This document shows positions 43,985-52,291 of a stretch of 64,000 nt of DNA, one piece after another. The DNA is from Actinomyces oris. Lineage in GTDB: Bacteria > Actinomycetota > Actinomycetes > Actinomycetales > Actinomycetaceae. Both the position numbers and the translations under genes were made by a program. The stretch spans positions 74,220-138,219 of the forward strand of contig NZ_MSGO01000038.1 in NCBI RefSeq assembly GCF_001929375.1. Direction: 5' to 3'. Each line of letters opens with the position of its first letter. Position 1 is the first letter of the stretch. The notes under the pieces were generated by a model, which ran no database searches, was not told the DNA's origin, and saw only the letters and a program-made list of their open reading frames with translations.

Positions 43985-44096
43985 GGGATTCTCCTTTGAA
44001 TCAAGTGGGATCGGGTGGCGGGAGGTCTTTGATGCATGGCGTCCCACCGGGCGCCCTCATCATCTCTGGTGTCGGAGGCCATTGAGGTGTCGGGAA

Positions 44097-44111
44097 GTAA
44101 CGGTTGGTAAC
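44097..44111 (-). promoter_or_regulatory. Tandem GTAAC boxes before the receptor gene
   Basis: GTAAC at 44097-44101 and 44107-44111 are exactly 10 bp apart in direct orientation, the spacing of OmpR/PhoB-type sites. They lie 113-127 bp upstream of the lipoprotein start and just after the response-regulator stop. Confidence 0.4.
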
Positions 44112-44124
44112 ACCGCCGTCACCA

Positions 44125-44886
44125 TCATGGTGTGGTGGGTGAAGCAGCTGCAGGATGCGGTCCTGCCGCGTCGCCAGATGTGCTCTCCGCCAGGCGGGGC
44201 ATGGTGTAGCCCTCCCCTCGCACCGAGTGGATGTACCTCCTGCCGTCCTCACCCAGAGAGCGCCGCACCCTGTAGGCGGTGGTCTTGATCATGTCCTTGC
44301 CGCCGCTGTGGTCCTCTGTGCCCCAGACCTGGCTGAGCAGGTCTGTGTATGTCACCACGTGCCCGATGTTGCGGGCAAGGACCTCCAAGAACCTCACCTC
44401 GGTGTCGGACATGTCCAGCGCCGAACCATGGAGATGGACCCGGTGCGAGGCGGTATCGATCATCAGGTCTCCGTTGGAAAGCGCAGGGGAGTGGCGGCCG
44501 TGCCATCTGCGTACGAGGGCCTGGGCTCGCAACGTGAGCTCGCGGGGACTGAACGGCTTGGTGACGTAGTCGTCGGCTCCTGCTTCCAGCCCGCGGATCC
44601 GGTCCGGCTCGTCAGACAGCGCGGTGATCATCATGATGGGTACATCGGAGATGCCTCGGATGCGTTCAGCCACGGCGACTCCGGAGACCACCGGTATCAT
44701 GAGGTCAAGAACCACGAGATCGAAGCGACGCTGTTTGAAGGTGGACCATGCCTGTGCGCCATCGGTCGCGGTGACAACAGCGAAACCCGCTGTTTCGAGG
44801 GCGAAGCGCATGATCATCAGGATCTGTGGTTCGTCGTCGACGACGAGAACCTGGGGCGCGCCTGCTGACTGGATCGTGTCATTCAC
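44125..44886 (-). CDS. OmpR/PhoB-family response regulator
   Basis: 253 residues. The receiver has VVDDEP, phospho-acceptor Asp61 in VVLDLMIP, and Lys in VTKPFSP. The C-terminal winged helix is of OmpR type (LHGSALDMSDTEVRFLEVLA, IKTTAYRVRRSLGEDG, SVRGEGYTM). A disordered tail of about 18 residues follows. It overlaps the kinase gene by 8 bp. It probably controls the ABC importer encoded just downstream on the same strand. Confidence 0.93.
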   Translation of the reverse strand: MNDTIQSAGAPQVLVVDDEPQILMIMRFALETAGFAVVTATDGAQAWSTFKQRRFDLVVLDLMIPVVSGVAVAERIRGISDVPIMMITALSDEPDRIRGLEAGADDYVTKPFSPRELTLRAQALVRRWHGRHSPALSNGDLMIDTASHRVHLHGSALDMSDTEVRFLEVLARNIGHVVTYTDLLSQVWGTEDHSGGKDMIKTTAYRVRRSLGEDGRRYIHSVRGEGYTMPRLAESTSGDAAGPHPAAASPTTP

Positions 44887-45709
44887 TGGTCATCGCCTCC
44901 TTGTGGTCGGGTTCCCGCCACGTGCGTGGAAGAGTGAGAAACACAGTTGTTCCTTTTCGAGAGATGGTGTCGACGAGGACTTTTCCGCCATGGAGCTCGA
45001 CGATGCGTTGGGTGATCATCATTCCCAATCCGGTGCCCGGGCGTCGGGAACCTCCGGTGGCGAAGGGAGTGAACAGTAAAGCCCGGTCTTCCGGGGTCAT
45101 GCCTGTGCCGTTATCGGAAACGGATATGGTGACGGTTTCTTCGGATTCAGTGATGCGCACCAGGATGGAGACGCCTTCGCCTGCGTGTCGGGCGGCGTTG
45201 TTGACAACGTTCGTGACGGCCTGCCCCATCAGGCGAGGGTCCACTTGAATGCGCAGCGGCGCCCCGTGGTTGTCCAAGCGGATGGAAGCATTGTGAACCC
45301 GGCGTAACTGAGCAACGCACTCGCGCACCAGCTGACGCATCTCAGTCCACTCCAGGCGCAGATTGAATAGATCGGACTCCAGGCTGGCTTCTGCCAGGAG
45401 GTCGGAGGCCATGTCGATCACCTGGTTGGAGTTCTCCGCGATGGTCTGAATGAAGCGTTTCTGGTCGGGGTTGAGAGGGCCGGCACTCTCATCGAGGAGC
45501 AGCTCGGCAGCGCCGCGTACGACGGTCAGGGGTGTGCGTAGCTCATGAGACAGGACATTGGGGCGCCGCATCCTTTCCTCATGGAAGGTGCGAAGGCGGG
45601 CGAGCTCTCCCCGGGTGCGTTGCAGAGAGCGTCGGTAGTGGAACAGGAGCGCACTGCAGACGATCACAGCGAGAACGGCTGCGCACAGGGCTGCCGTGCA
45701 CCACGCCAT
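44879..45709 (-). CDS. Sensor histidine kinase with one membrane helix
   Basis: 276 residues. A single N-terminal helix (residues 4-25) with essentially no extracytoplasmic sensor domain, then HisKA with SHELRTPLTVV (His55) and a HATPase domain (NVVNNAARHAG, SVSDNGTGM, GTGLGMMI). Lacking its own sensor domain, it may sense through a partner such as the ABC receptor. ATG 45709 (GGAGGCG upstream) is chosen; the frame runs on to 46096 but that part is antisense to the DJ-1 gene. Confidence 0.88.
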   Translation of the reverse strand: MAWCTAALCAAVLAVIVCSALLFHYRRSLQRTRGELARLRTFHEERMRRPNVLSHELRTPLTVVRGAAELLLDESAGPLNPDQKRFIQTIAENSNQVIDMASDLLAEASLESDLFNLRLEWTEMRQLVRECVAQLRRVHNASIRLDNHGAPLRIQVDPRLMGQAVTNVVNNAARHAGEGVSILVRITESEETVTISVSDNGTGMTPEDRALLFTPFATGGSRRPGTGLGMMITQRIVELHGGKVLVDTISRKGTTVFLTLPRTWREPDHKEAMTSE

Positions 45710-45896
45710 CGTTCGCCTCCCGATGCTGCTTGAGCTGTCGGAGCGAGCCGCAGCCGACAATGATCGACTTAGACTACTCCCGGCGTCGAGCTGCCGATCA
45801 GTGCGGATGAGCCCATACGGTTCCTGCCACCGGTGGCCGGCGCGTAGGGTGATAGTGGCAGCCGTACTGACCTGAGCCGACCTTCCTGGAGGAGAC

Positions 45897-46490
45897 ATGC
45901 CCGCTTTCCACACGCCCACTGACCAGAGGACCGACAAGACCGTCGCCGTCTTCATCGCGCCCGGGCTGGAGGAGGTCGAGGCGCTGGCGACCGTGGACAT
46001 CCTCTTCCGCGCCGGCATCCCCACGACGATGATCTCGGTGACCCCCGAGCGGGCCGTCGTCTCCTCCCACAACATCGTCGTCACCTGCGACCTCACCCTG
46101 TCCGAGGCGAACCTGGCCGACTACGACATGCTCGTCCTGCCCGGCGGCATCCCCGGCACCCCCAACCTCAAGGCCATCGATCCCCTCATGGCCGCGGTCA
46201 CTGAGCGGGTGCGTGCCGGTCGGCCCGTGGCCGCGATCTGCGCCGCCCCCTCGATCCTGGCCGAGCTGGGCCTGCTCGAGGGCCGCCAGGCGACGTCGAA
46301 CCCCGGCTTCGTGGGCGTGCTCGCCGAGCACGGTGCGCAGGTCAGTCAGGCCGCTGTCGTGACGGACGGCCCCGTCATCACCTCCCGCGGCATGGGCACC
46401 GCCATCGACTTCGGCCTGGAGATCGTGCGCCACTACCTGGGCGAGGAGGCCGTCGACGACGTCAAGGCCAAGATCGTCTACCAGGGCTGA
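45897..46490 (+). CDS. DJ-1/PfpI family protein
   Basis: 197 residues. Nucleophile Cys115 in the elbow AAICAAPSIL, the supporting Glu in GLEEVEA (residues 24-30), and the PGG loop LVLPGGIPG are all present. The family includes glyoxalase III/deglycase-type and chaperone-like proteins protecting against carbonyl stress. GGAGGAGA precedes ATG 45897 and a possible -10 TAGGGT lies at 45845-45850. Confidence 0.92.
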   Translation: MPAFHTPTDQRTDKTVAVFIAPGLEEVEALATVDILFRAGIPTTMISVTPERAVVSSHNIVVTCDLTLSEANLADYDMLVLPGGIPGTPNLKAIDPLMAAVTERVRAGRPVAAICAAPSILAELGLLEGRQATSNPGFVGVLAEHGAQVSQAAVVTDGPVITSRGMGTAIDFGLEIVRHYLGEEAVDDVKAKIVYQG

Positions 46491-46522
46491 GCGCCCCAGC
46501 CCTGATGTCGACCACTCCCGAC

Positions 46523-46558
46523 CGGCTCCCTCACCCGCGTCAGTGAGTGGGGGAGCCG
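46523..46558. terminator. Bidirectional terminator between convergent genes
   Basis: CGGCTCCC (46523-46530) pairs with GGGAGCCG (46551-46558), with an inner TCAC/GTGA stem. It sits between the stop codons at 46490 (+) and 46561 (-). Confidence 0.7.
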
Positions 46559-46560
46559 AC

Positions 46561-46932
46561 CTATGCGCTCTGCGTCAGCGCCACAGCGCACCTGTGGGCC
46601 TGAACGTGAAGGAACGCGATGCCGGCAACCGTCTGCACCAGCGTGAGGACCAGGGGGATCAGGATCGAGATCGTCGCGGGCAGGGCCGCCTGAATGGCGA
46701 AGAGGACAGCCGAGTCGAGGAGGACCACGCCCAGTCCCATGGTCGCCGTCGCGCACCGGGCCTGCATCGTGTACCAGTTCTCCTCCGAGCGCAGCGCGAT
46801 CTCGTAGCGCACTCCCGCCCACGAGCTCGGCGGGAGCCTGCGCTGCGCCATCCGGCGTCCCAGCACCACGAGCAGGATGCCGGTCATGCTCAGGATGAGG
46901 CTCATGAGTACGGAGAATGCTGTCTCAACCAT
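46561..46932 (-). CDS. SdpI-like small membrane protein
   Basis: 123 residues with three membrane helices (residues 8-24, 63-83 and 87-108). The cytoplasmic segment SSWAGVRYEIALRSEENWY matches the W-x-G-(I/V)-R ... S-E/D-x-x-W pattern of the SdpI/YhfL family, whose founding member gives immunity to the SdpC toxin. No toxin gene is seen nearby. The role here is uncertain. Confidence 0.7.
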   Translation of the reverse strand: MVETAFSVLMSLILSMTGILLVVLGRRMAQRRLPPSSWAGVRYEIALRSEENWYTMQARCATATMGLGVVLLDSAVLFAIQAALPATISILIPLVLTLVQTVAGIAFLHVQAHRCAVALTQSA

Positions 46933-47002
46933 CGATGTCCCTCGTCATCCGTCGCAGTGGTGGAGGTTCTCGGTTCCGGTGAGTTCTCCAAGACATCGTA
47001 CG

Positions 47003-47078
47003 CCGCGAGGACGCACATTGGGTCTCGCGGCCGCACCGTGGAGGTGCAGTCGGCGGGCCCTGAGGTGCGTCCTCGCGG
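47003..47078. repeat. Palindromic dispersed repeat, family 1, copy C
   Basis: Perfect 14-bp arms CCGCGAGGACGCAC (47003-47016) and GTGCGTCCTCGCGG (47065-47078) with a 48-bp interior; related to 1074-1143. It occupies the 181-bp gap 46933-47113. Confidence 0.7.
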
Positions 47079-47113
47079 CTCGATCGAGTGGGTACGGGGT
47101 GAATGTCAGCGGA

Positions 47114-47746
47114 TCAGGGCTTGATGCTGCGGCGCCCCTTGGGAATGAGGGCGGCGACGACGAGCAGGCCCCCCAGGCCCGCCAGGCAGGCGATGGCCGT
47201 CGTCGTGAAGTCGAAGCGCAGCCCCAGGCCCGCCGCGATGAGCAGCCCTCCCACCAGGAGCAGGAAGGCCCCCCACAGGAGCGTGGAGCCCTTGATGTCC
47301 TGGGGCTTCTGCGGCCGGTCCCGGTCAGTGACTGTCCCGGCGCTCCACACCGGGCTCGACGTCGATGACGCGGGTGCCGAGTCCGCGGACGTGACGCGGC
47401 CCTTGCCGTTCTTACCTTCCCGTCCGAAGGGATCGGTATCGAAGGCGGTGGAGAATCCGTTCTGGTTCTGGGCTGAGCTCGCGGCCGGAGAGGTGGGTGC
47501 ATCGGTTGGCGCTTCCGCCTTGCTCTTAGCGTCGGCATCGTCGGTACGGGCGACCTGATCGGTGCCGCCTGGTGCGCCTTCGGTGCTCAGGACATCAGTA
47601 GCGACACCGTCGGACGTGGGAAGCGGCATGGTGAGTGGTCGGGTGTCGCCGGTGGCCGGGAAGGGCCTCGTGGCGTCCTCGCCGGTCGCCTCGGTGCTGT
47701 TGCTGCCGGCGTCGTCGGGCGACGTCGTGGAAGAGGTGCTGCTCAT
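47114..47746 (-). CDS. Membrane protein with long disordered N-terminus, PspC operon partner
   Basis: 210 residues. Residues 1-150 are Ser/Thr/Asp/Pro-rich low-complexity sequence; two C-terminal helices (STLLWGAFLLLVGGLLIAAG and TAIACLAGLGGLLVVAALI) end with KGRRSIKP. ATG 47746 has AAGGAGA upstream. It follows the PspC protein gene by 81 bp on the same strand and is probably cotranscribed. No family recognised. Confidence 0.75.
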   Translation of the reverse strand: MSSTSSTTSPDDAGSNSTEATGEDATRPFPATGDTRPLTMPLPTSDGVATDVLSTEGAPGGTDQVARTDDADAKSKAEAPTDAPTSPAASSAQNQNGFSTAFDTDPFGREGKNGKGRVTSADSAPASSTSSPVWSAGTVTDRDRPQKPQDIKGSTLLWGAFLLLVGGLLIAAGLGLRFDFTTTAIACLAGLGGLLVVAALIPKGRRSIKP

Positions 47747-47827
47747 TGGGGGTCTCCTTGGGTGGGGCCGGGGCACGCCCGGGGAAGAGTTCTGGTGGCT
47801 GAGGCCGGTGCGCGGGCGCGGGCGCGA

Positions 47828-49858
47828 TCACCCGGCTGTCGGGGTGGCCGTGGCGGACTGCTTGGTGGCAGCCGGGGACGGTGTCGGAGCGGCCGATCCG
47901 GAGGGACTCGGGGTCGCACTGGGCTGCGCGGCGCCCTGCCCGGACAAGGTCTTCTGCACGCAGGAGTCGTAGGAGGTGCGCTCCGCGGAGGTCAGGTCGG
48001 ACAGGTTGCCCCAGCCGACGTCCTCGCTGCGGTTGTCCTCGTTCACGCTCTCGTGGGCCGTGCGGATGCAGGTCTCGGCCTCATCGGCCGTGATGGCCTG
48101 GTGGTTCATACCCGGAACCGGCAGGTCGTCGCCGTGGGCATCACCCTTCTCGTCGTACCAGGCGCTGACGATCCACACGGGCTCGTTGGTGCTGCCGTAC
48201 CAGGAGACGGTGCTGCTGCGCTCCTCGATGTCGATCGTCCCGGTGTCCACTGAGGCGTTGATGGTGATCTGCTGCCGCCCGTCATCGCTGCCGGGGGAGG
48301 CCAGGGTACGTTTGATACTCAGACCGCCGCTGGAGCTGGCGTAGGTGGAGATGCTCTTGCCGGTCACGTCATAGCGACGTGGGCCCTCGTTGTTCTGATC
48401 CATCTGCCGGCCGTCGATGGTCCAGGCCCGGGAGACCTGTGAGTCGATCGCCCCCATGTCGACGTCGGCCTTGACCGTCACCCGCTGGTTGGTGTCGGTC
48501 TTGATGCGCAGGGTCCCGACGTCGAGATGGGCGGTGACGGTGGAGAGCTTGCCGGCCTCCTCGGCGGGCATGCCGCGCAGATCCAGGGTGAGGTCACCGA
48601 TGTTCTTGCTGCGGCTGACGCTGCCGCCGCTGGCCGACGCCGTCAGCTCATTCCAGGTCACCGTGCTCGAGGCGGCGGTGGTCGAGTTCTTGAGGGTCTC
48701 GAAGGGCATGCGGGCCAGGCTCGTGGGGACGATCGAGGCGGTGGCCAGAGCGGGGATCGCCACGACGAACAGGACCGGCCAGCCCAGCACCGTCATCCAG
48801 CCGCCGTGCCGACGACGCAGTCCACTGGCGACGATGCCCGCTCCCAGGAGGGCGACCAGGGTACCGATGAGGAGGAACTGCCCCTGGAGCAGACCGATAC
48901 GGTGAGTCGCCGTGGCGTACCAGGTGCCCGCCCCGGCCAGGAGCCCCAGGCCCAGGAACGCCAGCGACAGTGAGGAACCAGGTCCGGGACGGCGCGGGCG
49001 CGCCGGGCGGGCCGGCATGGGGGCCTGCTGGTAAGGCGGGTACTGCCGGTAGGAGCGGCTCTGCCAGCTCGGGGCGCCGGTCAGGTGGTTGAAGGTCGGG
49101 GCGCCGGCGCCGGGCACCGAGGAGTCCCAGGCCGATGCGGAGCCCGCCGCCGAGGTCTGCCAGGGCTGGGGGCCCTGAGGACCTCGAGCGGCCTTCCGGC
49201 TCGCGCGCCGGTCCTGGGCGCGGCGGATGAGGAAGACCATGCCCAGGATGAACAGCCCCAGCCAGAACAGGGGCCACATGGCGGCGGCGATCCCCGCCCC
49301 ATGGATGTACCAGCTGGGGATGAAGCCGTTGTCGAACGTCGACATGCCGATGACCGTCATACCGATGGCGCCCGCCAGGCCCGCGTTGAAACGGCCGGAG
49401 AAGGCCTCCTCCAGGTGGATGCGCCCATCGGACTCCTCGGGCAGGAGGGCCCAGGCCAGCCCGTAGAGGACCAGTCCGACACCGACGAAGAGCGAGAGCA
49501 CCACCCACATGCAACGCACCAGGGTGGGATCCAGGCCGAAGCGGTAGGCCACGCCACCGGCCACGCCCGCCACCCAGCGCTCATTGGTGCGCATGAGTCC
49601 CGAGCCGCGCAGGGAGTCGAAGAAGCGGTGGGTGGATTCGCTCTGAGGCCCCGGCTGGGGGCCTCCGTACTGCTGGAAGGAGGGCGCGGGGCCCGGCTGC
49701 GGTTCGTACTGCGGGCCGTACTGCGAACTCTGCTGGGAGTCGCGCTGGGTGCCGCCGGCGCCGTGGGAGTCGGCAGGGGAGGAGGATGCGGAGGAGCCAG
49801 AGGAATCGGAGCCGGTGGGAGAGTCACCGTCAGACGGGGAAGCAGGCTTGTCGTTCAT
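47828..49858 (-). CDS. PspC-domain membrane protein with LiaF-like C-terminal region
   Basis: 676 residues. A Ser/Gln/Gly-rich N-terminal tail (residues 1-75) precedes a PspC domain (NERWVAGVAGGVAYRFGLD, LVRCMWVVLSLF, YGLAWALLPEE). More helices follow (about residues 140-200), then a Pro-rich loop and three more helices (about 290-380). The C-terminal extracytoplasmic region has repeated short beta strands (LSTVTAHLDVGTLRI, VKADVDMGAI) like the toast-rack folds of LiaF/PspC systems, and a Pro/Ser/Ala tail. Likely a sensor or anti-regulator of envelope stress working with the divergent PspC kinase. Confidence 0.82.
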   Translation of the reverse strand: MNDKPASPSDGDSPTGSDSSGSSASSSPADSHGAGGTQRDSQQSSQYGPQYEPQPGPAPSFQQYGGPQPGPQSESTHRFFDSLRGSGLMRTNERWVAGVAGGVAYRFGLDPTLVRCMWVVLSLFVGVGLVLYGLAWALLPEESDGRIHLEEAFSGRFNAGLAGAIGMTVIGMSTFDNGFIPSWYIHGAGIAAAMWPLFWLGLFILGMVFLIRRAQDRRASRKAARGPQGPQPWQTSAAGSASAWDSSVPGAGAPTFNHLTGAPSWQSRSYRQYPPYQQAPMPARPARPRRPGPGSSLSLAFLGLGLLAGAGTWYATATHRIGLLQGQFLLIGTLVALLGAGIVASGLRRRHGGWMTVLGWPVLFVVAIPALATASIVPTSLARMPFETLKNSTTAASSTVTWNELTASASGGSVSRSKNIGDLTLDLRGMPAEEAGKLSTVTAHLDVGTLRIKTDTNQRVTVKADVDMGAIDSQVSRAWTIDGRQMDQNNEGPRRYDVTGKSISTYASSSGGLSIKRTLASPGSDDGRQQITINASVDTGTIDIEERSSTVSWYGSTNEPVWIVSAWYDEKGDAHGDDLPVPGMNHQAITADEAETCIRTAHESVNEDNRSEDVGWGNLSDLTSAERTSYDSCVQKTLSGQGAAQPSATPSPSGSAAPTPSPAATKQSATATPTAG

Positions 49859-49894
49859 GTCAACAATTCTTCGCGCCCCAGGCCTGCAGCACGA

Positions 49895-49949
49895 TCAGGG
49901 GAACCCCTGAATGATCCCGGATTGTCCCCCGAATCTCCCGGAGGACAAT
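49895..49949. promoter_or_regulatory. Palindromes in the pspC divergent promoter
   Basis: The 125-bp divergent region contains the perfect palindrome TCAGGGG-AA-CCCCTGA (49895-49910) and the inverted pair ATTGTCC (49921-49927) / GGACAAT (49943-49949). Either could be the target of the LuxR-type regulator at 51438. Confidence 0.45.
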
Positions 49950-49983
49950 CGGAACGGCGACCCTGACGTGCCACGATGGTGCC

Positions 49984-51351
49984 ATGACGACAGCTCAGCA
50001 GTGGGGCGCGCAGCCCGGGCCGACCGCCGGCGGGCCGGCGTCCTCCTGGAGCCCCCCGCGCCAGCTGCAGCGACGCCCCCCTCTGCGTCGTCTGCCCCAC
50101 CACCTGGGGCCGGCTCCGGCCGACGTGTCCGTCGAGACCGCCCGTATGCGCCGCCCCGCCCGCATCGCCGGCGTCTGCGCGGGACTGAGCCTCCATCTGG
50201 GCGTCCCCGTGCGATACGTCCGTGCGGCCATGGTCGTCCTCGCCCTCGGCGGCGGCGCGGGTGCCCTGCTCTACGCCCTGCTGTGGGCGACCCTCTCCGG
50301 GGAGAACGGCCCGGCAGGAGAGGAGTCCGGCTTGGCGGCCTCTCGTGCCCGCCTGGCGGCCCGCCTCAGAGGTGGGAGAGGCGCCGCAGAACGCAGGGTC
50401 GACGGCGGAGCCGTCCTGGGCTTGTCACAGACGGTCATCGACGGCGGCGCGCTCCTCCTGGCGGCCCTGTTCCTGGCCTTCTGGCGCTTCGGGCTGCTGG
50501 ACCGGATCGGGGCGGTGGGAGTCATCGTCGTCGTCATCGCCGGGGCGGCCCTGGCCTGGTCGCAGATGGACAACCTCGTCGGCACGGACCGCAACCTGAG
50601 CGCTGTTGTGCGGGTCGCGGGCGGGGTGTGCCTGGCCGTCGTCGGCATCCTGGTGTGGGTGGCTGCGGACAGCACCCCCTACAAGCTCATCTCCGGGCTC
50701 GTCACCGGCGGGGCGCTCGTGGCGGGCATCGGCGTGGTCCTGGCGCCCCTGTGGCTGCGGACCAACCGGGCCCTGGCCGACACCCGCGCCGCCGAGATCC
50801 GCGAGGCCGAGCGCGCCGACATCGCCGCCCACCTGCACGACTCCGTCCTCCAGACCCTCACCCTCATCCGCAAGCGCGCCGACGAGCCCGAGACGGTGGC
50901 CCGCCTGGCCCGCTCCCAGGAGCGCGAGCTGCGCGCCTGGCTCTACACCGACCGTCCCGCGCCGGGCACCTCCGTGGCCGACGCCTTCACCGACCTGGCC
51001 GGTGAGATCGAGGACCGCTACGGCGTGGCCGTCGACGCCGTGTGCGTGGGCGACCGGGCCCCCGACCGCGACACCGAGGTCATCGTCGCCGCCGCCCGCG
51101 AGGCCCTGTCCAACGCGGTGCGCCACGGCGCCCCGCCGGTCTCCCTCTACGTGGAGGCCGGCGAGGAGGGCCTGGAGGTGTTCGTGCGCGATCATGGCCC
51201 CGGCTTCGACCTGGACGCCATCGCCGAGGACCGCCACGGCGTGCGCGAGTCCATCATCGCCCGCATGGAGCGCCACGGCGGCAGCGCCCGGGTGCGCCGC
51301 ATGTCCACCGGTACCGAGGTGGCGCTGACTCTCCCCGTGCGAGCCCACTGA
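49984..51351 (+). CDS. PspC-fused sensor histidine kinase
   Basis: 455 residues. A PspC domain (residues 55-105: MRRPARIAGVCAGLSLHLG, LLYALLWATLSG) is fused to four further helices (about 150-255). A NarL-partner kinase core follows: ERADIAAHLHDSVLQ (His285) and a HATPase domain with SNAVRHG and DHGPGFD. Actinobacterial kinases of this type respond to envelope stress. CACGAT lies 6 nt before ATG 49984 with no Shine-Dalgarno, so translation is probably leaderless. Paired with the regulator at 51438. Confidence 0.9.
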   Translation: MTTAQQWGAQPGPTAGGPASSWSPPRQLQRRPPLRRLPHHLGPAPADVSVETARMRRPARIAGVCAGLSLHLGVPVRYVRAAMVVLALGGGAGALLYALLWATLSGENGPAGEESGLAASRARLAARLRGGRGAAERRVDGGAVLGLSQTVIDGGALLLAALFLAFWRFGLLDRIGAVGVIVVVIAGAALAWSQMDNLVGTDRNLSAVVRVAGGVCLAVVGILVWVAADSTPYKLISGLVTGGALVAGIGVVLAPLWLRTNRALADTRAAEIREAERADIAAHLHDSVLQTLTLIRKRADEPETVARLARSQERELRAWLYTDRPAPGTSVADAFTDLAGEIEDRYGVAVDAVCVGDRAPDRDTEVIVAAAREALSNAVRHGAPPVSLYVEAGEEGLEVFVRDHGPGFDLDAIAEDRHGVRESIIARMERHGGSARVRRMSTGTEVALTLPVRAH

Positions 51352-51437
51352 GCCGTCTATCGTTGCTCCCATCTCCTTCGGCCCCACTCAAGCCCCTTCA
51401 TCCTTCATCACCCCCACGTCACCACCAGGAAGACCCC

Positions 51438-52151
51438 ATGGCTGACACGCCCGCCGGTACCACCACAGACCACCACCAGTCCGCTGAGCCGAGCGCGTCC
51501 CTGCGGGTCCTGGTCGTCGACGACCACGCCCTGGTCCGCTCCGGGGTGCGCTCCGAGCTGACCGCCCACGCCCCCGACCTGGACGTCATCGCCGAGGCCG
51601 ACGACGTCGAGGGCGCCATCGCCGCCGTCCACGCCCTGCGGCCCGACGTCGTCCTGCTCGACGTCCACCTGCCCGGAGGCAACGGCGGGGGAGGGGCCGA
51701 GGTCGTCGCCTCCTGCCACGACGTCCCCGAGACGCGCTTCCTGGCCCTGAGCGTCTCGGACGCCAGCGACGACGTCGTCGGCGTCATCCGGGCCGGCGCC
51801 CGCGGCTACGTCACCAAGGCGATCTCCACCGCGGACCTGGCCCAGGCCGTGCGGCGCGTGGCCGCCGGAGACGCCGCCTTCTCCCCGCGCCTGGCCGGAT
51901 TCGTCCTGGACGCCTTCGGCGCCGGAGCGGGCGAGGTGGCCGTGGCCGACACCGAGCTCGACCGCCTCTCGGCGCGCGAGCGGGAGGTAATGCGGCTCAT
52001 CGCCCGCGGCTACACCTACAAGGAGTGCGCCTCCGAGCTGTTCATCTCGGTCAAGACCGTCGAGACCCACGTCTCCGCGGTCCTGCGCAAGCTCCAGCTG
52101 TCCAACCGCAACGAGCTCACCCGCTGGGCCGTGGCCCGCCGCATCGTCTAG
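51438..52151 (+). CDS. LuxR/NarL-family response regulator
   Basis: 237 residues. A disordered N-terminal 20 residues, then a receiver with VVDDHALV, Asp75 in LLDVHLPG and Lys in YVTKAIS. The C-terminal LuxR HTH (LSAREREVMRLIARGYTYKE, SVKTVETHVSAVL) is complete. GAGGAAGA-like sequence precedes ATG 51438. Cotranscribed with the PspC kinase 86 bp upstream and probably regulates the divergent PspC operon. Confidence 0.92.
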   Translation: MADTPAGTTTDHHQSAEPSASLRVLVVDDHALVRSGVRSELTAHAPDLDVIAEADDVEGAIAAVHALRPDVVLLDVHLPGGNGGGGAEVVASCHDVPETRFLALSVSDASDDVVGVIRAGARGYVTKAISTADLAQAVRRVAAGDAAFSPRLAGFVLDAFGAGAGEVAVADTELDRLSAREREVMRLIARGYTYKECASELFISVKTVETHVSAVLRKLQLSNRNELTRWAVARRIV

Positions 52152-52291
52152 GAATCGGGCCAGTCCTGGGCTCGTCCTGGCAACGAACCGGGGGCGTGCG
52201 GGTGAGCAGCAGCCCGGTCAGGTGACGGTCCGGCATCGCGTCCGGGCCCACACCGCCGCACTGTCCCGCCGCCGACCCGATCCGTGGCAGG

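Noticed and set aside
45710-46096. N-terminal extension of the histidine kinase
   Set aside because: It lies opposite the DJ-1 gene and its promoter, and ATG 45709 has a proper ribosome-binding site and a normal membrane helix directly after it.
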